Origin: Symsagittifera roscoffensis
Taxonomy: Eukaryota > Xenacoelomorpha > Acoela > Convolutidae
NCBI RefSeq assembly: GCF_963678635.1
Contig: NC_087062.1
Location: 11,576,670 to 11,640,669, forward strand
Direction: 5' to 3'
DNA length: 64,000 nt
Numbering within the stretch: position 1 is the stretch's first letter; each line of letters begins with the position of its first letter. Below are positions 24,610 to 37,241 of this stretch, piece after piece. The notes below the pieces were generated by a model, which worked only from the letters and a program-made list of their open reading frames with translations, made no database searches and was not told the DNA's origin. A program made the position numbers and the translations under genes.

Positions 24610-24890
24610 GGCAACTAAGCCGACAAAATATATGCAGACAAATAGGCAAAAAAATTTTGAACCGGAGTATTTACTGTATGAAAAAAGCAGGTGCTGGTCA
24701 GATTCGAACCCAGTACCGTTGCCGCCCCAGGCTTATTCTTTACTATAGGCTAAGTGTGTCACAGACACAAAGAAATTTGAACTCGTAAGGAACCAAGGTA
24801 CCACTAGGATTCGATGGGTACTGTGACCAAAGTTAATTTTGGTGAAAAAAGTCTATTACCCGACTGCAATACCCTTGCTTATTGCAGGGG
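24610..24890 (-). repeat. Composite tRNA-like / paired-hairpin repeat (C2, first)
   Basis: Duplicate of 17479-17759; tRNA-like block 24690-24755, hairpins 24841-24890. Confidence 0.65.
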
Positions 24891-24948
24891 TAAACAACAC
24901 TTCCAACATTAAAATCGCTTACAGCACAAACAAAATCAGTGATATCGT

Positions 24949-25231
24949 AACTAAGCCGACAATAATTGAGCAGACAAACGAAACTTTGACTATTCAATTG
25001 TTTCCGCAAGCCATTTTTAATTCATACATACTTAAAAAAGGTCCGGCCGGGACTCAAACCCTAAACCTTAGGTTGCAAAGGCGACCACCTTGCCTCAAAG
25101 CCAAGTAGCAGCGAACTAGGAATTTGCGAAGGTTCAATCAAAAAACGAGTACGAAAAGGAAGTACGATTCGTATGAAAAAAATGTTTACAGAAAAAAATT
25201 CTAGCTCATGGTTACAAGACTCAAAGCTTCT
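24949..25231 (-). repeat. Composite tRNA-like repeat (C2, second)
   Basis: Duplicate of 17818-18100; tRNA-like block at 25040-25108. Confidence 0.6.
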
Positions 25232-26192
25232 CAGACAAGATTCTGCGCCGACAGAATTTAATCCGATGCCTAATAAGCTGAAAACCATCTAAAGTTTCTA
25301 ACTATTCCTTTTTAGTCGGTGAATATATACGTGTTTCATAACATTAATTGAATGACTTTCATCCACTTAAATAAATTTGCCATTACTTTCAAACTCATCA
25401 ATCATGAAATTTGTTTACAGGTAAGAAAATTCTAGTATTCAATTGAAGCACACTTTCCATTTGATGAAATTATATCAATAGATGACCTTTTTATGTTCTG
25501 CGCAAAAACATCTACCTTAAAAACTAAACTGGTGCACGTTTTGTACTTTTGCTTTTGAAACTTGATTTGTGTTTCTTCCAAAAAAAATGAGTGAGCAAGA
25601 AAATGGAATTTAAAAAAAAACTACAAAAACTTTCAAGAACGATTTTAAAGATTTTTCCATAGAAAAACGTCACAATTAAATAAACGAAACCTCGCTTAAT
25701 TCCTTAATACTTACTAGAATACAAAAGCGAAGCAGAGCTTCCCACCATTCTCAATACAACACAAACATTAAAAAAACATGAAAAGCCGAAAATAAAAACT
25801 TTTGAAAAAAACTAGGTTTTATTAAATTTCTTATGTCTCCATGGAAGTTCATTCCAGGCAAACACGCTAGACAACTGAATTTTGAAGCAATAACATCGGA
25901 ACAAAATTTACAAAAAGGAAACAAAGCCGACGAAAATAATTTTATAAAAAAAGTTTCAAGTACCACCGTAAACAACAATGGACAACACTTGCACCTGCAA
26001 CTACAATAAAAAATATTTACAATACCAGAAAGGTCATTAACGTGGCATATGTCAACAATCTTTTAGCTGAAACCACTTGAACCGAAAGATTCTTTGATTT
26101 TTTAAAAAATCTTTCAAGTTCCACTCTGAAATTAGAATGAACAACACTTGCACTTGCAACTACAATGATAATTGTCTACAGCACAAACAAAA

Positions 26193-26511
26193 TCCGTTGT
26201 AGCGATTTAGCCAACAAAAATTGAGCGAACTAACAAAACACCAGCAATTCATTTTTCTCGAAATTTTTTTTCCATTTTTTTGATACTGAAAAAAAAGGTC
26301 CGGACACGACTCATACCCCAGGCCTTAGTGTACAAAGGCAATTGCTTTACCTCCAGGCCAAGGGGAAGCAACCTGGCCGACGTTAAGAGAAGAATAAAAA
26401 AGAAAAGAAGTCAGCTGCAATAGTGAGCAAATGATTCAACTGCTTTTGTTAAACTAGTTGTTTAAATAGAAAAAAATCTATTTTCCAGGTTGATAACGCT
26501 TGCAAATCGTA
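26193..26511 (-). repeat. Composite tRNA-like repeat (C2, third)
   Basis: Duplicate of 19062-19380; tRNA-like block at 26297-26365. Confidence 0.55.
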
Positions 26512-26540
26512 AGCGTAAAATGTTATTTTCAAAAACCATT

Positions 26541-27131
26541 AAAAACGTGATATCTCAAAAATACCAAAAATTTGAGCAGTCATCTTAGGGGCGAACAAGA
26601 TTCGCAACTCTGAGACTACTGCAACAGCCCCAATTACAGGGTTAAGAAAGCAAATTTAAGAAAAAAAATTAAACTAAAGTTTTCTGAAAATTTTTCAAAA
26701 AAAATCAGAAAAAACTTCAATCTGGAAAACTACAAATATTCGAGCAATCATATCTGGAGGCAAGATTTGCAAACCCTGAGAGTACTTTGTCACCACCAAC
26801 TACAGAGTTACGATATTCAACTTCTGAAAAAAAAAGTTTCAAACTTCTTTTCTGAAATTTTTTTGAAGTCATAAGACACGTCATATCTCGAAAACTACAC
26901 AATTTTGAGCAATAAAAGTTGAAGGCAAAATTCGCAATCCTTAAGAGTACTCTGACAGCACCCAATTGCAGGGCTGGGAATTTCAAATTTTGAGGTTTTT
27001 TTTTTGTAATTTTAGTTTTCTGAAAATCTATGAAAAAAGCACATAAATCATCATATCTCGTACACTAAAAGAAATTGGGCGTTCATAGTTGGAGGTCAAC
27101 CCCTGGTGAAGCCTGACAACATTCCACAATT
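26541..27131. repeat. Diverged tandem repeat, about four units of 160-175 bp (C2)
   Basis: Copy of 19410-20000 carried in unit C2. Confidence 0.7.
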
Positions 27132-27919
27132 AGGCTGCTAAATTTAAACTCGGTTAATTAAACACTCAACCCAAACTGGAAAACCGAAAAAAAATCTTAA
27201 CCATTGCAATATACGAAATGGCCTAAACGTGAAAAAATTCTTTCGCTAAACATGCAATATTACGTTGAAAAAGCTTAAGCGTGGCGAGATAGTGAAAAAT
27301 AATGTCGTGATAATAGATAGATAATAGATTGCGAGATAAATTGAGATGGAAAATTTTGAAATGCAGTTCTAGTTATTGAGCTGTTGTTTGAAAGAAGTAG
27401 CTTTTTACCGGTTCATTTGATGAGTCAAAAACACATCATTTGTGTTAACTTATTAGTAATTGAATGTCAGCGCACATTCCATCAAAAAGCCGTAACGGTG
27501 CCTCCAAAAGCGGTACCAATATATGCTACTTAGGTTGGAGAAAAGAGTACTCCTTGTTATTACACTACACTCGCTAAAGCTTGCATGTGATGAGCCAAAA
27601 AAAGGATGACTCTTCGCTAATTTTCTGAATAAAAAAATATCTAAATACTGAAATAATTTCATTCATGACAACTTTATGAAAACTGTGCATTGTAAGCTTC
27701 TTCTATGCCTTGAGCCTGATATGTTATCATCATGCAACTGGAAAACAACTGATTGTAACATTACAATTACTATTTGATACTACTAGAACCCAATGTTACT
27801 AGAAAGCACAATTTATAATCAAAATGAATTACCAGCACCCATGATTTTCAAAAAATTGTTTGATGATTGATGATGCGCTGTAAATAATCAACTAAAATGA
27901 TTCGGAAGTTAAGTCACTG

Positions 27920-30900
27920 TTACGCAACGGTAGTGAGCTGCAAGTGAAGATAGAGTTCTTTTTTCGTTAAGAGAGACATTTTCTTGCGTTTGAAATCTGT
28001 CGGTTTCTTGTACAGTTCCAAAATCACGTCCTGCTTATGGGTTCCTTTTTTGCCCTCATGATTTTTGACTTCATCACTTTCCAACATGGCCCAACACTTA
28101 ACACCGCAGGCATTCTTCTCCACTCTGTAGTGTTTGAGTTCGAAGAAGATGGCCCATTTCTCAGGCAAAGATTCCAATGGTTTCTAAAAAAAGATATTCT
28201 TTCCCGAAAAAAGACATATCAAATAAGTAATTGATCTTAGCAGCTAATTTGAAGCTATGAGTTACCATATTATTCATTCAAACCATTACATACTGCAAAC
28301 TGATGATTTCATTTTCCTCGTTAGAATAATTACAAAAATCATCCCAGGTTTTGAATAACAGTGCAAAGCTGGTCTCCTAACAAATAATATTTCGCATTTT
28401 ATTATTTTGTTTCGAACCTGTATGTGTACAACAGTGTCAAATGTGATATAGTTTTGCTCAGTTACACCACAAGAGGGTGTCTCCTGGATCTCAGTCACAT
28501 CTTTGCCTTCAGTGTCCTTCACACTCACAGTCCAGAAAGTTTCCAGAGTCTTGTGGGCATCTTTCAAACCCACTTTCAATATGCTCACACTCAACAAGGT
28601 TTCACCAGGCTGCAAACAAAAAGTAAAAGAAAATCTGAGATTAAGTTGAAAAAATTACTTGAAAAAATAGCAAGTAAAAAACCGAGCGGCAACAAATTTT
28701 GGCTCGAAACCTGTTGAGCCGACAACAAAACTGTTTTCATAAAATATTTCAATAGGTTTAGAAGTTTTTACGACCCATCCATTTAGAATCACAATCGCAT
28801 GCGAATATTTTTGCCCTCAAAATTAGGCAATGTAAGTTGACTAAGCCGACATAAAATAAACTAAAACTGCTAAATTATTTAGAAATTAATCCAAGGCCAA
28901 ACTGTGCTTTTTTGTGAATTGTAGGCATATCAAATTTTGCGCGGAACCCGCAAATTTGCTATTTTTCCCTTATCTTCTTTGCTGTTTTTTATTCCACAAA
29001 TATATAACTAAGACACTGTACCGCTCGAAATTGCCCCAAAAATAGGCGAATTTGCGGAACCCACAAACAATTATTAAATATAGGTATAGTTAAATTGAGC
29101 TGTGCGGAATCCAGAACTGTGGGCGTAATACGCAAATTGTAAGCAGATTCCGCATTTTATAATATATAGTGCATATAGTATCATATTAAATTAAAACTTA
29201 TATTTAAAGGTGGCCACCAGCGAGTTCAATCTCAATTATTGCTAACAGCTGAGCTACTAGCTGAAATACCCAGGCTTCGATCTCAATTCCTGCCAACTTA
29301 CACCCAACTTCGATAAATGTTTTATGATTTGTGTCCTGGATTCCGCTGACAATGGTTAAGTCCTTGCTTTTCAATTCCGCAGCTCTAGCCTTCCTTCCAG
29401 CTCTAGCTGTTAATTGCTCATATGCAACAACTAGTTTAGTTCAGTAATAAACAAAATTGCGGAATCCACTTCCATTTAGCGGAGTCCGCTGACAGTTGCG
29501 GAATCTAAAACAACTAGCTGTATTCGTTTGTTGCGAAATCCGCGACAAAAAAAATATGTCTACAAGATTTACGTTACAGGTATTTGCACGCGGAATCCAC
29601 GGAAAATGTGAGTGGAATCCACTTACTTTCTGGAGCATATTTAAAAACCTCTCTGGAATCCAGAAACATACACACCAAACTGTGCGCCTATCCAGTGAAA
29701 AACAAAAAAAATTACCCGAAATCAGAATTGGTAAGTTACAAATTACTGAACTTTCATTATAGTAGAAAAAAAACTATTCAAATTGAACAAATACCATGTT
29801 TTAGAAATTAACCCAATAACAATCGAATCAGATCAAAATGGCTTTGAAAAAACGGAAAATGAACCAACAAAAATTAGGACGAAACTCAGTAGCTCTTTTT
29901 TTGAAGAAAAAAAAACAACCTGAAACGGGCTTAACCTAATTGCTATATAAATGATGGTAGTTTTATTTGAACTTTCAAAGAATTGAGCATGTTAGAAACA
30001 ATTTTTACCATTCCTACTAAATTGATCATTCGGTGAACGAAGTTATTTACGGAAAAAGTCTAGATTGCAAGAGTAAGGAATACATGGGAAATGGGAAGAT
30101 CATGGTCAAAACAAAACATCAAGCAGAATCTTTAAAATTAATATTAAAACCAAGAAATGGAAAATCTAATTAAAATGCAGAGCTTTTATAATCAATTACG
30201 CAGAGGCGAAGCTTCGCTTTTCAAACACTTGCGAGAATACAAAAAGCAGCTCTATAAACTGCAATAAAAAAACTAGAAATAAGCCTTGAATTAGTAAACA
30301 TAGCCAATCAAAGATTGGAAAAGAGTAATGAACGCAATGAACATTAAAAAACACTGACTTTCTAGAGAAAATATCAACTTTCGAATTTTAAAGAAAAAAA
30401 TAGATGTCCTTTGAGCTCTTTGAGTTTCCAGAACGATTTATGATTGGCGCTTTTTTGATAACATGATCCCAACTAGAGAAAACTCGATCATTAGGTAAAA
30501 TTTTTATTACGCTGGAAATCTGAAAATTAAATTCCACTTTCGAAACTAGAAATCATTCACGTTTTTTTGCGCCATTTCTACGTTCGTTTTTCGGAGAGTG
30601 CTATTTACGTCACTTTCAGCAGATGAATTTCAATGGAACTTTAAAAATGCATATATACCTAAGTGCATTCATTAATGCATCAATATGTATGAATGCACAT
30701 CTGTAGTTATTAGAGACACTTATAAGACTTTTCCTTAAAAAAATCAGCAAGACCTATATATGAGTCTTGACTACGTTCATTACTCTTAAAAATTCAACTA
30801 TGTCTGGGATTTCAACCCGCGACCTAGAGACTAAGAGTCTCACATACTAACCAATGAGCCATAGACGCTTAACGGTTACCAAACACTAGCCACCAATAAA

Positions 30901-33900
30901 GCAGGGAACAGATGATAGTCAATTTTCAATGTTACAGTGAAACTTCCAAATAAGAGAACACTTTTATACACATTTTTATTTTTGAGTGAGGTCAGAAAAA
31001 AAAGAAGATACGTAATAATACACCATCAGATAATTAAGCTTTCGGTGAAATTCTTAAAACTGATCTTTTTGAAAAAGCATTTTAGCAAAAAAAAAATACC
31101 ACAATTTTACCACAATAAATACCAAGAAGTTTTGAGCACGTTGGTTACCTTTTTCTTAGGTAGCTGTAGCAAATTGCCTGGTTTAGATACAGCGACTACA
31201 GTATTCACAGTCATTTCGTAGGGATCCACAGAGAGAGGCCCATCGTCATCTTCGACTCCTTTCTTCTTCTTCAATGTGGAGTCGACCAGTGACTCTTTCC
31301 GACTGGATGCTAGATTGTTCTCCAGATGCTCCGCACTCGCATCTAGCTCAACTACTCTTCCTTCCTAAATTAAAGTCAGCTTGTTAAAAAATTGCAACTG
31401 CAGCAGAGCTGAATTAGACCAACAAGTTCAAGTTTTATTTATGAAATCGAATAGGGGTGCCTACGACTAGCAAGTTTCAGAAATTTGTGCAGATGCACTT
31501 GTATTTTTGAACTTTTTTCTTGTTTAATTTGATTTCAAAAAAACTATGATTGAACAATCATTTTAAATACTGACGCAGAGCTCGGACCTTATCGAATTAA
31601 CCTCAAGACAATGTCATATTTCTGCTGTTTTATGTTTACTCAATCTTTGAGGTTTTTTCTTTTCTTAAATTTTCTTCAATGTTTTCGGAAATACTTATAA
31701 CTTTCTATGAAGATCTCCAATTACTATTTCATTCGATAAAACGGGCAGAGCTTTGTAACCCACATGGGTTTGTTAGCTGTCCACTCACTGTTTCTGTTGT
31801 TTCATGATATAATTTTCGTTTGTATGTTTACCATTAACAATGAGATATAAAATCTTCTTCTTTCCAATTAGTCAGATAAAAGATCACAAAAAAATCGAGA
31901 AACAAGTTAACTAAATACAGCCGATATACACTTGAAAAAGTATCACTAAAATCAGATAAACGAAAACATAGTCCACAAACAGTGAAGTTTCAATGATCTC
32001 AGAACTCAAGGAGACCGAAAAACGCCCACCTTTTTTTAAACCAGAGGAAACTGGGCCAATCAATCAATTTCTTCCGCTAGGATCAATTTTTCCAATGATA
32101 ATTCAATTGATCAGTTTTTTCCAATGACATTTTTTTTCCGCTGGGAACTCTGAAAATTAAAATCCATCTCTGACACTAGAAGTTAATGTGTTTTTCAGTG
32201 TTATTTTAAACTTTCGTTTAACAAAGACCGTAATTTTCTTTCTTTTTGCAAATGAATTTGAAATCAAATTTAAAATAAACAAAGTTCCAGCCTCTACTTT
32301 TAAGACTCTTCTTTAAAAAAAATAAAGGAAAAAAACCAAGTGAAGTGTGCGAGGCGACAATTCGTCGCAAGCAACTACTGCTTGCAGGGGGATAATGGTA
32401 GCATTTTAAGAAACGACAATTCTTCGCGGAATAATTTGCCATAAAACTTACCAAATTCAAGCAAATTTCTTTGATTTGCCAAACGGCCAGCCTTAGCGGG
32501 TGTGGGATTCGATATCAAATATTTCACGAACTACTAAGCAAAGAATCCTGATAAATTTCCTTGCGACAAATTCTCAGTTTTCTAATTTCGACCAATTCTC
32601 ACGTGCGACCAATTGGCGCTACACCATACAAGTGTCTCCACTACGTTCATGGATATTTGAAAAAAAAACAATCTTACAATCAGGTTAAAAAAAAACAATC
32701 ACGTTAAAAAAGACAATCTAAAAAAATGCGATCATACATTGAGGGAAAGGACACTTGAAAAGAATTTTTTACAGCTCCCTATTGACATTTTAGTCTAACC
32801 TTCCACTTGGCCAACATCTGCTGCGACTGTTTCCTTTGTCTCTGTCTGCTATTACTCGCTTGCTCAGGATCTCCTTCAGACGTATTATTCTGATTGGTCG
32901 GTGAGTTAGGGAGACGAAGTGAGAAGTTGCGCAATGGAGGAATAACTTCTGCTACCTTGTCGCGCGAGAATTGCTTGTCTTTTGAGATCGGAGACTGGAT
33001 CAAAACGTCTACACGTTGCTAAAAACAAAAAAAAATTAAGTTCAAGAAGAAAATCTGTTTGAAGTATTATTTTTCCATAATTTTTCTGATATTTTAGAGG
33101 CTGAAATCTTCAATTTTCGAGCGGAATTCAAAAAACCTAGCTTCAGATAAAACAAAGGTAGCTTTTAAAATGGCACAGAAACTTCTTTATCACAGAAAAA
33201 TTGCAAAATGGTTCTTTTTTTAAAAAAATTAATTTATTTTTAAAAAATGTTTGACAACTCGCATATTATATGCTTCTTAAAATTAAATGACCATGAATAT
33301 AAGGAATAGTGAGAAACATGATGACGCAATTTTTTCTGCTCTTCGCTCAGTTTGGTCTGAATTCTCGATAAGTGGATTTTTTGACAATGTCTTACGGAAT
33401 ATTTTGAAGTGATTTATGGAGCTTTCCTAGGGGCAAGGCTGTCAAAATAGGTGTAAATTATCCTTTTTTTAACTGTTAAATTGTTAAAAACCCAAAATAA
33501 CACGTTAATTAACACATTCAGCTGTTAAATTGAAAACTCACGAAAAAACACGTTTCAAGGCAAAACTTCATTTGTTCCACTGTCTAAACAGAAAAGACAT
33601 TTTGCCTGCTTTTTCGACGCCAAGTGAACTACGGAGTTTTCTGTAGGTGAGGCCCATAGAGGAAAAAAATCTTTCCAGTCTAGGTTAGGGGTATCTTTAA
33701 TCGGGCGGAAAAAGGAGTGGTCAGAATAATTAATAAATCGATCAATCAGATATCAGTTTCATGATCTTGCTGGCCGGTCAGTATAACTAAAACAACGGGT
33801 TAGTATAACTCAAGCAACAGGTTAGTAACAAAGCCAACTGACAACGATTAAGACCATTTATCCACGGGGGAAAGGACCAACACAAGAGCTGTACAGCTGC

Positions 33901-35155
33901 TCATCACGGCGAACCGCTGTTGTGCCCCTGTTTAAGAACTACATGCTATTTTTTGGTTTTTTTTCTGGGCTGGGTAATGTTGCTTCACCCTCAAGCAACG
34001 AGCACGGATCATGGTGGGCCTCGAACATCCGACCTTTCGACTGAGACGCGGAGACGTAACCACTTCACCACCTGACAGTTGCAAAAGAGTAATGAACGCA
34101 AGGAAACTGAAAAAAAAACGACATGTTTTTTTTCAAAATTTTTCAACTTTTGAATTTCGAATAAAAAATTAGACGGCCTTAAAGCTGTTTCAATTTGTAG
34201 AACAATTAATTATGGACACTTTTTATGTTAGAATTAACCCAATTTGAGAAAACTGGATCAATAGGTATAGCTTTTATCTCACTGGGAAATCTGATAACTT
34301 ATTTCCATTTTCGAAATTTGAAGTCGATCGTGACCTTTACAATTTTGCTTTTCGATAGCGGAGTTTGCCTTCCTTTTAACAATAGAAATGTACTGAACTT
34401 ATAAAGAAATCACAATCAGACCGCAAAAAATCAAAATTGAGCGTGAACAAATATTAAGACTTATTCCTGAAAAAAAAAAAATCAGCAAGACCTATTATAT
34501 AAGAGTCTTCACTACGTTCATTACTCTTAATAACTTTCTTTTTTCAAAAGAGAACTCTTGGCATATGTTTATTTATATAGTACACACCTTGAGACACATG
34601 GCCACATTCTGCAGGAACTCAGTCTCCTGTCCCGTCCACTTGATCTCCCCTTCATTGTTGTTGTCCCCCAGCTGACCATCTTCACGGATGTGAACAGAGT
34701 TCGCAATAGACTTCAGCACCTGATCACAGTAACACAAATCAGCCCCAAACAATTGAAATTTGAACATTTGAAGCACTTTTTTTTATTATTATTACTTGAA
34801 TTACATGGACAATTTAGTGTAAAATGAAAAATCAGAGCTTGTTGGCCAGAACTCTAAAATTTAACAATTATTATCATGAACTATCTGCAGCACAAAACAC
34901 TTGGCAAACTGGTGTTTCACTATCTGGTTATCCATAGGAACGAATCTCTACGCTCGACCCTATTCTCACAGCCAGTCAAGCGACTACCTGTTTTTTAAGG
35001 TGTAGTGAACACCTCGTAAAAAGTGTATTTGATTGACTTGCCTGTTGGTATTGATCGGAAGCGTCCAATACGTGGCCCCACTTGTCTTCCTCACACGCAC
35101 TCTCCACTTTTTTAGCCCACACTCCACACTGCTGCTTCTTCTGCTCCAAGTCCAT
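27920..35155 (-). CDS. AIDA: Axin interactor, dorsalization-associated protein (AIDA)
   Basis: Six minus-strand exons: 35155-35042, 34719-34588, 33018-32800, 31364-31149, 28609-28418 and 28183-27920. All join in phase 0 to 378 residues, compared with about 306 in vertebrates; the extra length is mainly a Lys/Asp-rich segment in exon 4. Exons 1-3 (1-155) match the helical AIDA N-terminal domain, and residues about 228-372 the C-terminal C2-like domain, with TVSVKD, AIFFELKHY, ELYKKPTDFKRKK and LLTKKELYLHL closely matching vertebrate AIDA. In vertebrates AIDA binds Axin and limits JNK signalling in dorsoventral patterning; the C2 domain is thought to contact membranes. Donors are GT except intron 1, which reads CAG|GCAAGT. 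Introns 2 and 4 contain transposons. The start is the ATG at 35155. The last exon is duplicated at 20789-21052. Confidence 0.93.
28930..29670. repeat. Cluster of GCGGAATCC-like motifs in AIDA intron 4
   Basis: About a dozen occurrences of GCGGAATCC or close variants (GCGGAACCC, GCGGAGTCC, TGGAATCCAC) in both orientations, irregularly spaced. The stretch has no coding frame that I can support. Confidence 0.6.
30321..30787. mobile_element. Miniature inverted-repeat element, copy 1 (AIDA intron 4)
   Basis: Starts AAGAGTAATGAACG and ends CGTTCATTACTCTT, a perfect 14-bp terminal inverted repeat. The 467-bp interior is non-coding and shared with 34085-34528, 53256-53706 and 62557-63000. Confidence 0.8.
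30798..30867 (-). repeat. tRNA-like block, Lys-type, next to the miniature element
   Basis: On the minus strand: TGGCTCATTGGTTAG (A box), a 7-nt loop CTCTTAG with CTT at the anticodon position between GAGA and TCTC, and B box GGGTTGAAATCCC. It looks like a tRNA-Lys-derived SINE head more than a working tRNA gene. A relative is at 62355-62432. Confidence 0.6.
32070..32210. repeat. Eroded fragment of the miniature element family (AIDA intron 3)
   Basis: Contains CGCTGGGAACTCTGAAAATT and a following CACTAGAAG block as in the four fuller copies; both termini are missing. Confidence 0.45.
33780..34084 (-). repeat. tRNA-derived SINE in AIDA intron 2
   Basis: On the minus strand the head at 34080-34011 has TGGTGAAGTGGTTACG (A box) and GGATGTTCGAGGCCC (B box). 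The body to the left has GGGTGAAGC and GCACAACAGCGG-type blocks that recur at 55235-55380. It abuts the miniature element starting at 34085. Confidence 0.65.
34085..34528. mobile_element. Miniature inverted-repeat element, copy 2 (AIDA intron 2)
   Basis: AAGAGTAATGAACG at the left and CGTTCATTACTCTT at the right; 444 bp, non-coding interior like copy 1. Confidence 0.8.
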
Positions 35156-36160
35156 ACTTACTATGGCCAACCATACAAATCACAGGGATACACAGCGAGA
35201 GCACGCACGTCAATGCTTCTTAATAGATCTCCAATGACCTTGACCTTGCTTCTTTACTTGGGCTCAACTGACCTTCTTTTGTTTGTGTTGTGCAGAAGAT
35301 CTTTCTAATGAACTGCTAGCCACTCGAAACGATTGAGAGTTTTCGATTTTTTTATGAGATCTCAGTCTTTCTAGACTTTTTCGTCTTTGTTTTAATAAAG
35401 TTCTTGATTGTCAACGGTCAAGCGGAAAGTCGATTCATACAAAAGCACGCTGCAGACCACACGGAATTCACAGATTTGCACTGTATAGAAGCAACTTCGT
35501 GAAAAAATACTTCACTGCTTCTGAATTAGACTCAAACAACGGTGCCTTTTTTATCGGGATCAAATATTGCTATTCGCTTGCCTACTGGTAGTTGGTTGGA
35601 GCGCTCGATCAAGTTACTTTTTGTTTAAGTAATCTTTTGATACTTTTCTCTTTCTCTTGATAAATGTTCGTGATAGAAAGTGAAGTGAAAAATTCACTTT
35701 GCATCAAAGCCTCATTTAACTGATAATTGATTGTAAGTTGCAATGATATCGGATACAACAATGAGAACCGCCAACGAACAATAAAATAAAAAATAGAGAA
35801 AAAATGAATGGTTGTCTTTTATAGCTTCTGTTGTGCAGTTACATATAATACAAGAAATTTACAATAATTACAACTAATTTATTTACAGGTCGAACCCATG
35901 TGCTATTCTGAAAATAAATCTTCAAATTACACAACCATTTAAATGTAAATTAACCCACAATTTTTAACGGCTTTCGAAATCTTAATGCGACCAAATTACT
36001 GGGGTCAAATTAATATTAAACAAATAACAGGAACTTTGACGACCGTCCAATTAAACTATATTTATCCATCCAATCAGCGAACAAACTTCAAACCATACAG
36101 CACTTTTCTACTCATTCATTGCATTTTATCCCAAGTTCAGTGGTGTATCATATGAAAACT
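35156..36160. other. Spacer between AIDA and PSMB6
   Basis: About 1 kb between the AIDA start and the PSMB6 stop, both on the minus strand. It should contain the AIDA promoter and PSMB6 3' end, but I see no clear TATA box or canonical AATAAA near the PSMB6 stop, and no other gene. Confidence 0.5.
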
Positions 36161-37241
36161 TCACTTTCTAAACAGGGGCAGATTTCCTTGGTCTTCTGAA
36201 AAGGTCATCCTTTCGACTCCATCTTTGGTAATCAGCGCCACCCTCGCTATTCCTCCGCTGCCTCCGTCGCGACTGATCGCCATACCCAATAATGTCTTCA
36301 TAAAGTTAATAGCTTCGTCTCTTTTCATTCCCTCTTTGAACATGGCATCCATGTACCCGTACACGTAGATACTGCCCGATCCCCCCATTGACCAGGGCAA
36401 GCGAGAGATAAGACCTCCTATCGGGACCTGATACACCTGGCCTCCTTTGATATCATCCCAACCTGCGACTACAAAACTGCACAACAGTTGATCTCTGTAA
36501 TTATAGCCCAGATCCTGGAACGTGTTGGCTGCTAGCTCAACCGGGGGATGCTTGCCTTTATTGTTCATTTTGTAGAAATCCATGTGATAGGCAACTACAT
36601 CTGTGAGTGCTTGGGTGTGCGCTGCGTTTCCTGCTCTGCAGACGTAGACGTTGTCGACTACTTTGGTGAGTTTGTCAGTGACACGACTCACGATGAAGGG
36701 CCCAGAAGAGGTTCGGCTGTCAGCGCCTGCAACGAGTACGTTTCACGAGATGAAAAATTATTCTAAACATTGTGAATAATTAATTTAGGAATTCTTTTGA
36801 AAACGTATTGAAACCAATTCATTTTGATAAACTTCGATAAAACTATATTAAGCCCCAGGAGCACTTCAAGCTCTGATTTTAAAAAATGGATTCTAATTTC
36901 AAGAAAAACACTAACAATGTGAATGGACCTCATGACTTGTGCTACAGTAAACAAAAACTAGAAACCACACGAGGTAGTAAACAAAGTATAAATCTTAACA
37001 TTTAATGGCCACAGTAACAAAAAAACATAAGAACTAGATTTAGTTGGAATTCACCTAACACGACGCCTCCTTCGAACTCCATGCAAATGGTGGTGGTTCC
37101 ACAGGAAATGGGTCTGTTCAGGTCATAAATTGGCATTGGATCAGCTGTGGTCTGAGGAGCAAAGGAGACTGCACTCTCTCGCATCTGTCTCCTCGATTGG
37201 GGAACCAGGAACTCGTCCATGTCTACTTCAACTAGAGGCAT
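36161..37241 (-). CDS. PSMB6: Proteasome subunit beta-1 (beta type-6)
   Basis: Two exons (37241-37055 and 36726-36161, intron 328 nt) give 250 residues. This is one of the three proteolytic subunits of the 20S core and gives the caspase-like (post-acidic) activity. A 48-residue propeptide ends SCG, followed by the nucleophile Thr49 (Thr1 of the mature chain) in TTTICMEFEGGVVLGADSR. Asp17 (residue 65) and Lys33 (residue 81, VTDKLT) of the catalytic set are present. Arg45 of the S1 pocket (residue 93, VCRAG) is present, fitting a constitutive beta-1 rather than an immunoproteasome form. The GGSGSIYVYGY and DGGSGG stretches are typical. The exon join restores Gly63. An acceptor-like TTTTTCAG lies 15 nt upstream of the ATG, suggesting a 5' intron or trans-splicing. 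Confidence 0.95.

Larger units (their letters stand above)
24129..28333 (+). repeat. Segmental unit C2
   Basis: Second copy of C1. Its right end runs without a break into the rest of AIDA intron 5, so this is the copy joined to the complete AIDA gene. Confidence 0.93.

Noticed and set aside
30798-30867. Functional tRNA-Lys gene.
   Set aside because: The A and B boxes and anticodon loop look right, but the acceptor stem does not pair and the block is flanked by SINE-like sequence.
36548-36766. Frame antisense to PSMB6.
   Set aside because: It is a shadow of the PSMB6 coding strand.
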